Made by a program: the position numbers and the translations under genes | Shown here: one piece after another, positions 52,657 through 60,912 of the stretch | How positions within the stretch are numbered: the first letter of the stretch is position 1 | Layout: every line of letters begins with the position of its first letter | Assembly (NCBI GenBank): GCA_964485395.1 | Contig: CAZAJF010000019.1 | Span: forward strand, 14,572 to 78,571 | From: JANNSO01 sp964485395 | Lineage (GTDB): Bacteria > Spirochaetota > Spirochaetia > Treponematales > UBA12059 | DNA: 64,000 nucleotides | Direction: 5' to 3' | Notes under the pieces: generated by a model | The model's database searches: none | What the model was told of the DNA's origin: nothing | Seen by the model: the letters and a program-made list of their open reading frames with translations, nothing else

Positions 52657-53405
52657 CGCGTCGCGGATCGACCATGGCCGGCGATACGGATGCGGGCCAT
52701 GCCGATGCTTGTCTGGCCGAAGCCCCGGGAATCGGGCTGTACTCTGAAAAAGGCCTGCACGCCGCGCTGAAAAGCCTGTACGCCTCCGGAAACGGCAGGC
52801 TTGAGGCCAAGCTCGGGGGCAAGGTCGTGGACGTGGTCCTGCCCCACGAGCTCGTAGAGGTGCAGACCCGGAACATCGGCTCTATTGTCAATAAAATATT
52901 GCATCTTGCGACCATCATGCCCGTGCGCGTGGTGCATCCCATAACCGTCGCCCTGTGCATAGAGCGGATAGACCCGCTTACGGGCGCTTCCCTGTCCAAG
53001 CGGAAAAGCACGGTTCGCCGCGACCTGTACAGCCTGTTCGACGAGCTTGTGCGCGCCAGTCTCCTCGTGGCCTCGCCCAACGTGCGCTTCGACGTCGTGC
53101 TCGTGCACGTGCACGAACGGCGCTCGCGGACAGGCAAGGGATCCTGGCGGAAAAAAGGAGACGAGGTGCTTTCCCGCCGCCTCGAGGCGATCAGCGAAAC
53201 GATACACCTGGATACGAGGCAGGATTGGATCAACCTGCTGCCGCCTCCCGGCGACAGCGGGGATTACGATTCCGCCGGCCTGGGATCGACGCTGGGAATC
53301 AACTCCGTGCGAGCCGGAAAAATTCTTTACACCTATGCCAAGGCAGGCTTGCTCAAGGAATCGGGCAAGAAGGGAAATCGGAAACTATACCGCCTCGTGG
53401 ACTGA
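52653..53405 (+). CDS. Conserved protein of unknown function, possibly nuclease-like with C-terminal wHTH
   Basis: A 250-residue soluble protein. The N-terminal part (about 27-90) contains GKVVDVVLPHELVEVQT, which resembles the core of PD-(D/E)xK-type nuclease folds with an ExQ variant (weak inference). The C-terminal 60 residues look like a winged helix (LGINSVRAGKILYTYAKAGLL). Coupling by ATGA to the PP2C gene suggests a shared pathway. I do not recognise a characterised homologue; it could belong to the DUF8091 group. Confidence 0.6.
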   Translation: MTRRGSTMAGDTDAGHADACLAEAPGIGLYSEKGLHAALKSLYASGNGRLEAKLGGKVVDVVLPHELVEVQTRNIGSIVNKILHLATIMPVRVVHPITVALCIERIDPLTGASLSKRKSTVRRDLYSLFDELVRASLLVASPNVRFDVVLVHVHERRSRTGKGSWRKKGDEVLSRRLEAISETIHLDTRQDWINLLPPPGDSGDYDSAGLGSTLGINSVRAGKILYTYAKAGLLKESGKKGNRKLYRLVD

Positions 53406-53414
53406 ATAAACCGT

Positions 53415-53449
53415 GGCCAATCGTAATTTTCCGTTATTGGCCGTACTTT
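53415..53449 (+). terminator. Terminator after the PP2C operon
   Basis: GGCCAAT (53415-53421) pairs with ATTGGCC (53436-53442), followed by GTACTTTTTCT. The stem is short and the T-run is interrupted from the stem by four bases. Confidence 0.5.
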
Positions 53450-54186
53450 TTCTTGAGTTCTCCGTAGCGTGCCGTTTTCTTGAATGCGATCATCGCTTTC
53501 CCGAACTTTTCCGAAAGCCCCGTACTGTTTTTGACAAGCGTGAAGGCGATATAATTCTTGAAGGAGCTGACCGGCGGATCGAGCATCATGAGCTTCGTCT
53601 CGGCGGGCGTGCCTTTGAAAGCCGCGATGAAGTCATCGTAGTTGATGATGGCTACGTCGTTGCGCTTAGCCAGGAGCATGTCGATCATGTTAGTCATCGT
53701 GGGCGCTTCGGCGCATTTTGGGTTGGCTTTCGTTATTGCTTCAGGCAGGTTGAATCCCCTGATTACGAGCAGCGTCCGATTCTTAAGAAATTCCTCGGCG
53801 TTACCCGTATACTTCATGGTGTCTTTGGAATCTGCCCGGATAAGAAAGTTGAACGACCCTGAAGTAAGGATATTGGCGTCGCTGAAAATAGCCCATTTTG
53901 ACCGCTCGGGAGTCGGGCTAATATAAGTAATCCCGTCTGCTTCGCCCGCTTCAACCATTTTCTGCGCCCGTACCCAGGGCACTTCCATCCAGTCCACCGT
54001 CAATCCGATCGATGCAGCCACTTCGTTGACCAGTTCGACATGAAAACCCGTTAGTTTGCCGCCTTCGTGGAATTCCAGCGGCGCATAATCTACAGAGTCG
54101 CGCACTACGATGATTTTGCCTGATGTTTGGGCGACTATTCCCTCTATTGCTATAATAGACAGCAATAGGAAAATTTTCAGCTTCAT
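53434..54186 (-). CDS. Amino-acid-type ABC substrate-binding protein (SBP family 3)
   Basis: A 250-residue exported protein with signal peptide (MKLKIFLLLSIIAIEGIVAQ) and family 3 features (YAPLEFHEGGKLTGFHVELV, YISPTPERSKWAIFSD). It probably binds a polar amino acid or a similar small molecule in the periplasm. No permease is adjacent, so it may be an orphan or a sensor ligand-binder. GGAGG lies 6 nt before the ATG. Confidence 0.85.
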   Translation of the reverse strand: MKLKIFLLLSIIAIEGIVAQTSGKIIVVRDSVDYAPLEFHEGGKLTGFHVELVNEVAASIGLTVDWMEVPWVRAQKMVEAGEADGITYISPTPERSKWAIFSDANILTSGSFNFLIRADSKDTMKYTGNAEEFLKNRTLLVIRGFNLPEAITKANPKCAEAPTMTNMIDMLLAKRNDVAIINYDDFIAAFKGTPAETKLMMLDPPVSSFKNYIAFTLVKNSTGLSEKFGKAMIAFKKTARYGELKKKYGQ

Positions 54187-54321
54187 AAAGCCTCCTGCTC
54201 AATACTTCTGTTTCTATTTCACCGAAAAGCTTGTGCCAAAAAAAACTCCTCCGAATAATTATAGTTAAAAAAGAATTAAAGTCAAAGCACGGCTATCTAA
54301 GCCGCTCCTCGCGGAGCGACA

Positions 54322-54943
54322 TTACCGAATCGGAGCGGACTGGCTGAATTCCAGCGTGGAGCATGTACCTGCGGCCGTGCTCCGTATGGCAAAACTGCCG
54401 TCCAACTGGGCAGACAAGCCTTTTACGAGCTTGAGCCCCATGCCTTTGCTTTGGCCTGCGTCGAAACCTCCGGGAAGGCCGACTCCGTCGTCGCATATCT
54501 TTAGCGTTACTTTTTTATCGCATTTTGCGAGGGATGCCGATATGGTTCTCGGCCGTCCTCCGGGAAACGCGTACTTGAGGCAATTCATGATTATCTCCGT
54601 TACGAGCTTTCCGATGGGAGTCGCCTGTTCCGGGTTTGCGGTTACGGCCTGAAGGCTGCTTTCAAGCCGCACCGAATCCGGCATGCCCACGAGCGCTTTG
54701 CATATTCTCAGGCAGTATTCGTCGAGCCGGACCTCGGTAAACGAGCCCGATGCATTGACGTTAGGATGCTTGCGGCGAATTGGCGGACGTGGTGCGCCAT
54801 GTCCTCCCGGGACTTCTCGAGGCGCCAGGGATCGGCGCTCATTCGAGTGGAGTTATGGAGCGTTAAATAAAGATCCATCGCGTCTTCGGCGACTCCGGCG
54901 CGATATCGGACAGCTGCTCGATGGGGTAAAAAAAAGTTTGCAT
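54322..54943 (-). pseudogene. Broken HisKA_2-type sensor histidine kinase
   Basis: The C-terminal 120 residues encode a HATPase domain (EIIMNCLKYAFPGG, ICDDGVGLPGG, GMGLKLVKGL) of the HisKA_2/HWE type. Upstream, the likely start (ATG 54943 with GGAG) is in one frame, a middle segment (EDAMDLYLTLHNS to FAASILTSMHRA) in a second and the HATPase in a third, so at least two frame changes, near 54895 and 54745, are needed. Sequencing error cannot be excluded. Confidence 0.6.
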
Positions 54944-54990
54944 GGGGCCTTGCTCCTGAATCATAAGGCCCAATTGCGTAAATACAAGAT

Positions 54991-55773
54991 TTATTGGTCT
55001 TCGGATCCTTCAAGGATTCCTGCTGCCTGTCCGCCGCCATCCACCATGTCCTGCATGGCGTGCAATCCGTCGAGGGCCGATTTTTCCACTTGGCCGATCT
55101 TGCGTGCAAGTTTGCGATTCAGCATAAAAAAACCGCCGGGGATAAGAGCCGCGGCGATTACCGCGATAAAGATGACGAGCGAACCGGTCATGTGCAGGTA
55201 GCGGTCGACCATTTTATCCTCGAAAACCATGCGTACCGCCGTAAACGATATGGCGGCCGCTCCGACGAAAACCAGCCACTTCGCCTTGTCGATGAGGGAG
55301 GAAATGAATCCGCCCGCCACCATGAGTAGCGGCATGCTGATGAGCAGTCCCGCGACGAGCAGAAAAACATTGCCATGCGCGCTGCCCGCGACCGCGATTA
55401 CATTGTCGACGCTCATCATAAAATCCGCGGCAAGGATGAGGATGATGGCCTGCTTGAGGTTCCCTGCGCTTTTTACCGATTCCCCGGGAGCGGAATCCAG
55501 CTTGAGGAGTCTGTAGACCACCCATATGAGCGCGATGCCGCCTGCCGCGGATAGAAAGGGTATGAGCAGCAAGTACGACGCGATGGCGGTGAGGGCTATT
55601 CGCAGGACGACCGCGAGCGTTCCACCGAGGATGATGGCCGCTTTGCGTTTTTTAGGGGGCAGGGCGGCGGCAGCCATGCCGATGACGATGGCATTGTCGC
55701 CTGAAAGAGCTATATCGATAAGGGTAATGCTCAGGAATCTGATGATGAAGTCGCTGTTGATCTGTTCCAGCAC
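54991..55773 (-). CDS. TerC/YjbE-family membrane protein
   Basis: A 260-residue protein with seven transmembrane helices and the family motif IALSGDNAIVIGM near the N-terminus and again in ADFMMSVDNVIAVAG, where the acidic residues are thought to bind metal ions. Characterised relatives export Mn2+ or support metalation of exported proteins. The GTG start has GGAGG 6 nt upstream. The soluble C-terminal tail has a KSALDGLHAMQD helix. Confidence 0.9.
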   Translation of the reverse strand: MLEQINSDFIIRFLSITLIDIALSGDNAIVIGMAAAALPPKKRKAAIILGGTLAVVLRIALTAIASYLLLIPFLSAAGGIALIWVVYRLLKLDSAPGESVKSAGNLKQAIILILAADFMMSVDNVIAVAGSAHGNVFLLVAGLLISMPLLMVAGGFISSLIDKAKWLVFVGAAAISFTAVRMVFEDKMVDRYLHMTGSLVIFIAVIAAALIPGGFFMLNRKLARKIGQVEKSALDGLHAMQDMVDGGGQAAGILEGSEDQ

Positions 55774-55810
55774 GGAAACCTCCGACGGTACTTTTAAAAG
55801 TTGCGATTCT

Positions 55811-55941
55811 AAAGGCTCGATTAGTAAAGCCCTTTATTTAACGTGAATATTTCGACATCGAAAACATATATTTTACGTACTGACATATCCTATCGAGCCT
55901 TTCAGATAAGGTCAAGGTGATATATCAGTTTGACATCAGTT
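55811..55941 (-). promoter_or_regulatory. terC-family gene promoter with direct and inverted repeats
   Basis: On the minus strand, -35 TTGACC (55915-55910) and -10 TAGGAT (55892-55887) are 17 nt apart. Upstream are two AACTGAT copies (55941-55935 and 55930-55924) at an 11-bp period. A perfect 11-bp inverted repeat (AAAGGCTCGAT at 55902-55892 on the minus strand, ATCGAGCCTTT at 55821-55811) has one arm in the spacer/-10 and the other 70 bp downstream. Confidence 0.55.
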
Positions 55942-56042
55942 AGTATTTTGTCGCGTCCTGCCACCGAAAGTCAGCCGCGCGGCGCACCATAGTCGGGACA
56001 GCCGCCCGTGTCTTGTAGAACAGGCGTCAGTCGGGGTGGCGC

Positions 56043-56078
56043 AAAAAAATACAGCGCCCACGGCACTGTATTTTTGTT
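56043..56078 (+). terminator. Orphan bidirectional terminator-like hairpin
   Basis: AAAAATACAG (56045-56054) pairs with CTGTATTTTT (56066-56075) around an 11-nt loop, with A- and T-runs that would work on either strand. No gene ends next to it on either strand. Confidence 0.6.
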
Positions 56079-56189
56079 GCGACAGGACCCCGCCCATAAC
56101 CCTTATATGCAAGCTCCCGCCGCCCCCGCCCCGCCTGAGTATTGAATCAGCCCCCGATGTCGCTCGTTTCGCGGCACTTTGCGCCCCGA

Positions 56190-56218
56190 TTGACCAGAGG
56201 TAGCCGTTTTATTACACT
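56190..56218 (+). promoter_or_regulatory. alaS promoter, predicted leaderless
   Basis: TTGACC (56190-56195) and TACACT (56213-56218) are 17 nt apart. The ATG at 56227 lies 8 nt past the -10, and no Shine-Dalgarno precedes it. Confidence 0.6.
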
Positions 56219-56226
56219 ATTCTTCT

Positions 56227-58014
56227 ATGATAAGCAGCGACGAACTTCGAACCAAATACCTTGAGTTCTTCAAGACCAAGAACCACGCCGTGATTTCCGG
56301 CAAGTCTCTCATCCCCGAGAACGATCCTACCGTTCTTTTTACCACGGCGGGGATGCATCCCCTCGTCCCGTATCTGATGGGCGAGGCGCATCCGGCGGGC
56401 AAGCGTCTCGTGGATTACCAGAAATGCGTGCGCACCGGAGACATCGACGAGGTGGGCGACTCGAGCCACCTTACGTGCTTCGAGATGCTCGGCAATTGGT
56501 CTCTCGGCGATTATTTCAAGAAAGACTCCATAGCGTATTCCTGGGAATTCCTCACCAGCAAGGATTGGCTCGCTCTCGACCCCAAGAAGATTTCGGTAAC
56601 GGTATTCATGGGTGACGAAAACGCGCCTCGCGACGAGGAATCTGCGGGCCACTGGAAGGCCAACGGCGTTCCGGCGGACCGCATCGCGTATCTGCCCGCC
56701 GTGGACAACTGGTGGGCGGCCGGCCCCGTGGGGCCATGCGGACCGGACAGCGAGATATTCTATTGGGTGGCCGACGGCTTTCCGCCTCCCGGTTCCAATA
56801 AAGGCACGGACAGCGCCAACTGGATGGAAATCTGGAACAACGTGTTTATGGAATATAACCGCGTTGACGAGAAGACGCTGCTCAGGCTGCCCGCCCAGAA
56901 CGTGGACACCGGCATGGGCCTCGAGCGCACCATCGCCATATTGAACGGCAAGACGAGCGTGTACCAGATAGATATCTACCAAGCCGTCATCGCCGCCATA
57001 GCCGAAGTTTCGGGCTATGCCTACGGAAGCGATCCCGCCAAGGATTCCTCGGTGCGCATCATCGCCGACCACGCGCGCACGTCTACGTTCATCATCGGCG
57101 ATCCTAAAGGCGTCTCCCCGGGAAACGTCGGCGCCGGCTATGTCTTGCGGCGGCTTATCCGTCGGGCCGTAAGGCACGGCCGCAAGCTCGGGATCGAAGG
57201 CTGTTTCCTGGGCAGGTTGGCGGAAGTGGTCATCGCCAAATTCGCCGCGGCGTATCCGGAACTCGTGCAGAACCGCGGTCGCATCATGGGCGACCTGCAG
57301 CGAGAAGAGGAGAAATTCCTCGAGACGCTGGTCAAGGGGGAACACGAATTCGAGAAAATGCTGCCCAACCTCCTGCGCAACCCGCAGAAAATAATGAGCG
57401 GCCGACTTGCGTTTAAATTGTACGATACCTATGGATTCCCCATCGAGCTGACCCTTGAACTGGCTGCCGAGAGCGGCATGACCGTGAATCGCGCCGAGTT
57501 CGACGAGGCTTTCAAGAAACACCAGGAGCTGTCCAGGGCCGGCGCGGAGGCTACTTTCAAAGGCGGCATGGCCGACAATTCCGAAATCGCCACACGATAC
57601 CACAGCGCTACGCACCTCCTGCACAAGGCTTTGCGCATGGTACTGGGCGACCACGTTGCCCAGAAAGGCTCTAACATAACCTCCGAGCGGATGCGCTTCG
57701 ACTTCAGCCACCCTGCGCCCATGAGCCCTGAGGAAGTGCAGCGAGTGCAGGACATCGTCAATGAGCAGATACGGCGAGACCTTCCCGTTACCATGGTGAT
57801 GATGCCCCTCGAGGAAGCCAAGGGCAGCGGCGCCATGGCCCTCTTCGGCGAGAAATACGAATCGGTCGTCAAGGTCTACAGCATGGGCGACTTCAGCAAG
57901 GAAGTCTGCGGAGGCCCCCATGTCGAGCATACCGGGCTCATCGGCAAATTCGTAATCCAGAAGGAGCAGAGCTCGAGCGCCGGCATACGGCGGATTCGGG
58001 CAGTCATAGAATGA
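56227..58014 (+). CDS. alaS: Alanyl-tRNA synthetase, short spirochaete form
   Basis: A 595-residue class II synthetase that charges tRNA-Ala. The catalytic core (TTAGMHPLVPYLMG, YQKCVRTGDIDEVG, DTGMGLERT) and the editing domain, with zinc-site residues HSATH near 460 and CGGPH near the C-terminus, are complete. It stops right after the editing domain, so the C-terminal DHHA1/C-Ala domain present in the usual 870-residue enzyme is missing, as reported for Treponema and Borrelia. It overlaps the next gene by ATGA. Confidence 0.95.
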   Translation: MISSDELRTKYLEFFKTKNHAVISGKSLIPENDPTVLFTTAGMHPLVPYLMGEAHPAGKRLVDYQKCVRTGDIDEVGDSSHLTCFEMLGNWSLGDYFKKDSIAYSWEFLTSKDWLALDPKKISVTVFMGDENAPRDEESAGHWKANGVPADRIAYLPAVDNWWAAGPVGPCGPDSEIFYWVADGFPPPGSNKGTDSANWMEIWNNVFMEYNRVDEKTLLRLPAQNVDTGMGLERTIAILNGKTSVYQIDIYQAVIAAIAEVSGYAYGSDPAKDSSVRIIADHARTSTFIIGDPKGVSPGNVGAGYVLRRLIRRAVRHGRKLGIEGCFLGRLAEVVIAKFAAAYPELVQNRGRIMGDLQREEEKFLETLVKGEHEFEKMLPNLLRNPQKIMSGRLAFKLYDTYGFPIELTLELAAESGMTVNRAEFDEAFKKHQELSRAGAEATFKGGMADNSEIATRYHSATHLLHKALRMVLGDHVAQKGSNITSERMRFDFSHPAPMSPEEVQRVQDIVNEQIRRDLPVTMVMMPLEEAKGSGAMALFGEKYESVVKVYSMGDFSKEVCGGPHVEHTGLIGKFVIQKEQSSSAGIRRIRAVIE

Positions 58015-59654
58015 AACAGGCTCGCGGGCATGCGGCTGCGCTGAAAAAAGCCGGAATGTTTTTATCACGCCTGATGCTCGCGATTCTTGCTCTGACTTTT
58101 TTTTCATGCGGGAAACCGACTGATCCGATTCCCGTCACCGCGAAGAACCGGTTTTTTTGGGTGGACGACCTGTCCGCGAATAAAACCTGGACGCAAGCGG
58201 CTGCGACGCTGGCGTATTCCTCGGTTTCATGCAACGTGTATGTCCGCAACGAGGATGTCGGCAAGATAAGCCAGGATCTCATCAATCAGTACGGAATCTA
58301 TTTCACGCGGTTTTCGATGCCCAAGGTAAGCGAATACGTGTATGCCCCCACGGAGTTTTTCGGGGAGGCGGGCAACCGGATTAATATTTTTTTCTATGAA
58401 TCCGCCTCCGGGCTCGCCGGATATTTTTGGGACAAGGACTTTTTTCTCGACTCCGCCGGGTCGGTCAACCGGTCCAACGAAACCAATATTCTCTACATGA
58501 ACATAAAATCGGCCGTCAGCGCAACCAATCAATCGGCGGCCACCCTGTTTACGAAGGGTACCTTGACCCATGAATATCAGCATATGTGCAATGCCCATTA
58601 TTTTATTTACGGCGACGGCCGGTTGAAAAAGAGGCAGATGGACACTTGGGCGAATGAATTGTGCTCAACGACGGCCGAAAGTATTTTTTCCAATCAGCTT
58701 TCCGTCTATCTGGGCGAATACTCCGCCGTGAACACGCAGACAGGCAGTACCTATGACGACTTTGCCGCCGGCAAAACGGATTTTCTGTATTGGACCAACG
58801 GCTTTACCCAATATGTCGTAGCCTCGCTTCTTGGAACGTATTTGCTTTCGGCGATCGACGACGCGGCAAAACCGCTTTTGATTTCCACGTTCCTTAAAAA
58901 AACGGGACAGGAAGATTCGCTTGAGTATCTCAGTTCGATTGAAGACTTGATCGCGACGCTGCAGGACCCAGCTATCGGCTATGCATCGAAAATCGGCGAA
59001 TGGGTTTGGGTAAAAGATTTCAGCGTGGACACGGCTGCCATCGCCGCTGATTGGTCGATCGTCATGAAGTATTTCCTGAAGGCGATCGCCGGCAAAGATT
59101 CCGATTTTTCCGATTATATCAAGTCGGTTACCGCGAGTATGACGGTGGCTCCCTCCATCGTTCCCCCGTTGGCGACGGGAACGGGCATGGAGCTGAAAAT
59201 GTCCGGCTTTCTCATCGGCAAGACGAAGGTTCCGGAGCAATCCGATTTATCCTCGACGCTCATAAGCACCGCCTCGAAAACCGGCCTGGATGCGTATGTC
59301 ATGGTTTGGAACGGCGCCATTCCCTCCAGGGATACGCTGTTGTCGCGCGAGACGGGGAACTCGAATTTCAATCCTCTCGCTTTCGGAACACTTGTGGTAC
59401 CGCCTGACGTATTGACCGCGAGGCCTCCGGCGGATTATTCCCCGCCTGCTTCGCGGAATGCCGCCGATTCGTTTGCCTGGGATCGCAGCATGAGCGTTCC
59501 GCACGGCACGAACGGGGGCTCGGGGACCAAGGGCCAAACCTCGCGCGATCCGCTACGGGCGCGCACATCGGCCATATCCGGCACCGGAAGCCCGGGCAAC
59601 GGCAGCGACGGGACCCCGGGCGGAAACCTTTCGTGCGGCTATGTCGGGTTATAG
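58011..59654 (+). CDS. Lipoprotein metalloprotease, M30 (hyicolysin)-like
   Basis: A 547-residue lipoprotein (lipobox FFSC, C33). The zinc-protease motif HEYQH (HExxH, 187-191) is followed by the downstream acidic region NELCSTTAESIF, a layout like M30/hyicolysin peptidases. The C-terminal 60 residues are Gly/Pro/Ser-rich and probably unstructured. It is expected to act at the cell surface or be released. The start lies within the alaS stop (ATGA); linkage to alaS is likely only transcriptional. Confidence 0.8.
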   Translation: MKQARGHAAALKKAGMFLSRLMLAILALTFFSCGKPTDPIPVTAKNRFFWVDDLSANKTWTQAAATLAYSSVSCNVYVRNEDVGKISQDLINQYGIYFTRFSMPKVSEYVYAPTEFFGEAGNRINIFFYESASGLAGYFWDKDFFLDSAGSVNRSNETNILYMNIKSAVSATNQSAATLFTKGTLTHEYQHMCNAHYFIYGDGRLKKRQMDTWANELCSTTAESIFSNQLSVYLGEYSAVNTQTGSTYDDFAAGKTDFLYWTNGFTQYVVASLLGTYLLSAIDDAAKPLLISTFLKKTGQEDSLEYLSSIEDLIATLQDPAIGYASKIGEWVWVKDFSVDTAAIAADWSIVMKYFLKAIAGKDSDFSDYIKSVTASMTVAPSIVPPLATGTGMELKMSGFLIGKTKVPEQSDLSSTLISTASKTGLDAYVMVWNGAIPSRDTLLSRETGNSNFNPLAFGTLVVPPDVLTARPPADYSPPASRNAADSFAWDRSMSVPHGTNGGSGTKGQTSRDPLRARTSAISGTGSPGNGSDGTPGGNLSCGYVGL

Positions 59655-59690
59655 AAAATTATCCAAAGTGAACAGGGAATCCCCGTCGCG

Positions 59691-60299
59691 ATGACCTTGC
59701 CCGCTTCCCGCGATGCATTGGATTACGCTCCGTATTATTGCGAAGAAAATATTTGGCGCCTGCTGTCCTCCAAAGCGTTTCCCGGAGATGCCTGGGCGGT
59801 TTTGATCTTCGGTCTGGAAGGGCGTGCCGCCATGCTCGAGCAGAGGGCCGGCCGCGACGAGGACGGATTCGTGCTGTGGGATTACCACGCCGTCGCGCTT
59901 GTGTCCGACCCTTCCGCCGCAGGGCTCCTCGTCTTCGACTTCGATACCCGCCTCGATTTTCCCCTGCCCGCCGAAGCGTATCTGAAGCGCTCTTTTATCC
60001 CGCCAAATTCCGCCGATCCGGTTCTGGCACGTTTTGAACCGGTGTTCAGGCTTCTTCCCGCGATTGATTTTTCCGCGAATTTTTACAGTGACCGGTCGCA
60101 TATGAAAGCCTCGGACGGCAGTTGGCTGCAAAGCCCGCCTCCATGGGACCATCCCGGCGAACGACTCGCCACAGACGGGCCGATTCGGGATTCCTGGCGC
60201 CTGGGCTCCCTCATAGATCCTCGGAGGAAGGAGCGGGGCCAGCTTCTTTCCCTGGGCGGCCTTGCCCGCTTCATATCGGGGGCACGGTCAGTCCAGTAA
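59691..60299 (+). CDS. Protein N-terminal glutamine amidohydrolase (NTAQ1 family)
   Basis: A 202-residue protein matching the eukaryotic NTAQ1/WDYHV1 enzyme over its full length: YYCEENIWRL with catalytic Cys17, LWDYHAVALV with His66 and VFDFDTRLDFP with Asp83, spaced close to the human Cys28-His81-Asp97 triad, plus the signature SDRSHMKASDGSW. The enzyme deamidates N-terminal Gln to Glu, a step of the N-degron pathway in eukaryotes. It follows the protease gene by 36 nt and overlaps the next convergent gene by 12 nt. Confidence 0.88.
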   Translation: MTLPASRDALDYAPYYCEENIWRLLSSKAFPGDAWAVLIFGLEGRAAMLEQRAGRDEDGFVLWDYHAVALVSDPSAAGLLVFDFDTRLDFPLPAEAYLKRSFIPPNSADPVLARFEPVFRLLPAIDFSANFYSDRSHMKASDGSWLQSPPPWDHPGERLATDGPIRDSWRLGSLIDPRRKERGQLLSLGGLARFISGARSVQ

Positions 60300-60725
60300 T
60301 TTTCTGATAACCTGCAGCGCGGTTTTTCCGTCTTCCCGCACCAGCCTTACGACGATCGGTCCTTCCATCCGGGCTTCCGTCCACCACGCTTCCCTGGCGA
60401 ACCACTCTACTGCTTCGGGAACGGAGGCGATTCCTCCGAGATTGGATTGCGCGAAAAGGTAGCGCGAGGCGGCGAGCGCGATATTTCCCGTATCCCCGGC
60501 TTTTTTTTCGCCGAATCTTAAAGGCAGGGGAAGTTTGGGGACAATCCTCGGGCCGTCTTCCGTTACGGCGATTATCTCGTCGGCATTCCAGAAAAAAACG
60601 GATTCCTCGACCGCGCCGTCGTTGCCGATTTCCGCGTCATCATGCTCAAAAGCCCGATTCCATGCGGCCGGATCCTGCTCGGTCCAGTTAAGCGGTAACG
60701 CCAGGTTCAAAGTGTATAATTGCAT
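60288..60725 (-). CDS. Hypothetical protein
   Basis: A 145-residue acidic, Trp-rich soluble protein (MQLYTLNLALPLNW, SVFFWNADEIIAV). No domain is recognised. The ATG at 60725 sits 6 nt past a TATACT box and has no Shine-Dalgarno; the frame is open 68 codons further upstream, overlapping the yaeQ promoter side. Confidence 0.6.
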   Translation of the reverse strand: MQLYTLNLALPLNWTEQDPAAWNRAFEHDDAEIGNDGAVEESVFFWNADEIIAVTEDGPRIVPKLPLPLRFGEKKAGDTGNIALAASRYLFAQSNLGGIASVPEAVEWFAREAWWTEARMEGPIVVRLVREDGKTALQVIRKLLD

Positions 60726-60731
60726 AACCGC

Positions 60732-60760
60732 AGTATAAAGAATTTTTTTCCCGCTGGGAA
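60732..60760 (-). promoter_or_regulatory. Promoter of the 60288-60725 gene, predicted leaderless
   Basis: TATACT (60737-60732) on the minus strand lies 6 nt before the ATG; a TTCCCA (60760-60755), 17 nt upstream, is a weak -35. Confidence 0.4.
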
Positions 60761-60912
60761 GCCGCCTTCTAAAGGGCAGCGGCTCCCAATAGCGGGCGTC
60801 TCCCAAAAGCGGCTGTCTTTCGACGCGTGCGGCGCCTCTCCTGCGAGGCGTTGACCAAGTAGCCCGCTTTTCGGCATGCTGGCCATGTCTTTTTAGAACA
60901 GGAGTTTTTTTC

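Larger units (their letters stand above)
55942..56226. other. Gene-free region before alaS
   Basis: About 285 bp of GC-rich sequence without a coding frame. It holds an orphan terminator-like hairpin (56043-56078), a C-rich stretch (56085-56150) and the alaS promoter. A small RNA ending at the hairpin is possible. Confidence 0.5.

Noticed and set aside
55774..55900. yybP-ykoY manganese riboswitch before the TerC-family gene
   Set aside because: The conserved GGGGAGUAG-type loop and paired helices of that riboswitch are not visible.
55950..56078. 4.5S/SRP RNA, 6S RNA or tmRNA in the gap before alaS
   Set aside because: None of their conserved cores (for example the SRP GGAAGCAGCC loop) is present.
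56212..58107. A 631-codon open frame antisense to alaS
   Set aside because: Composition is that of a GC-rich shadow frame and alaS is unambiguous on the other strand.
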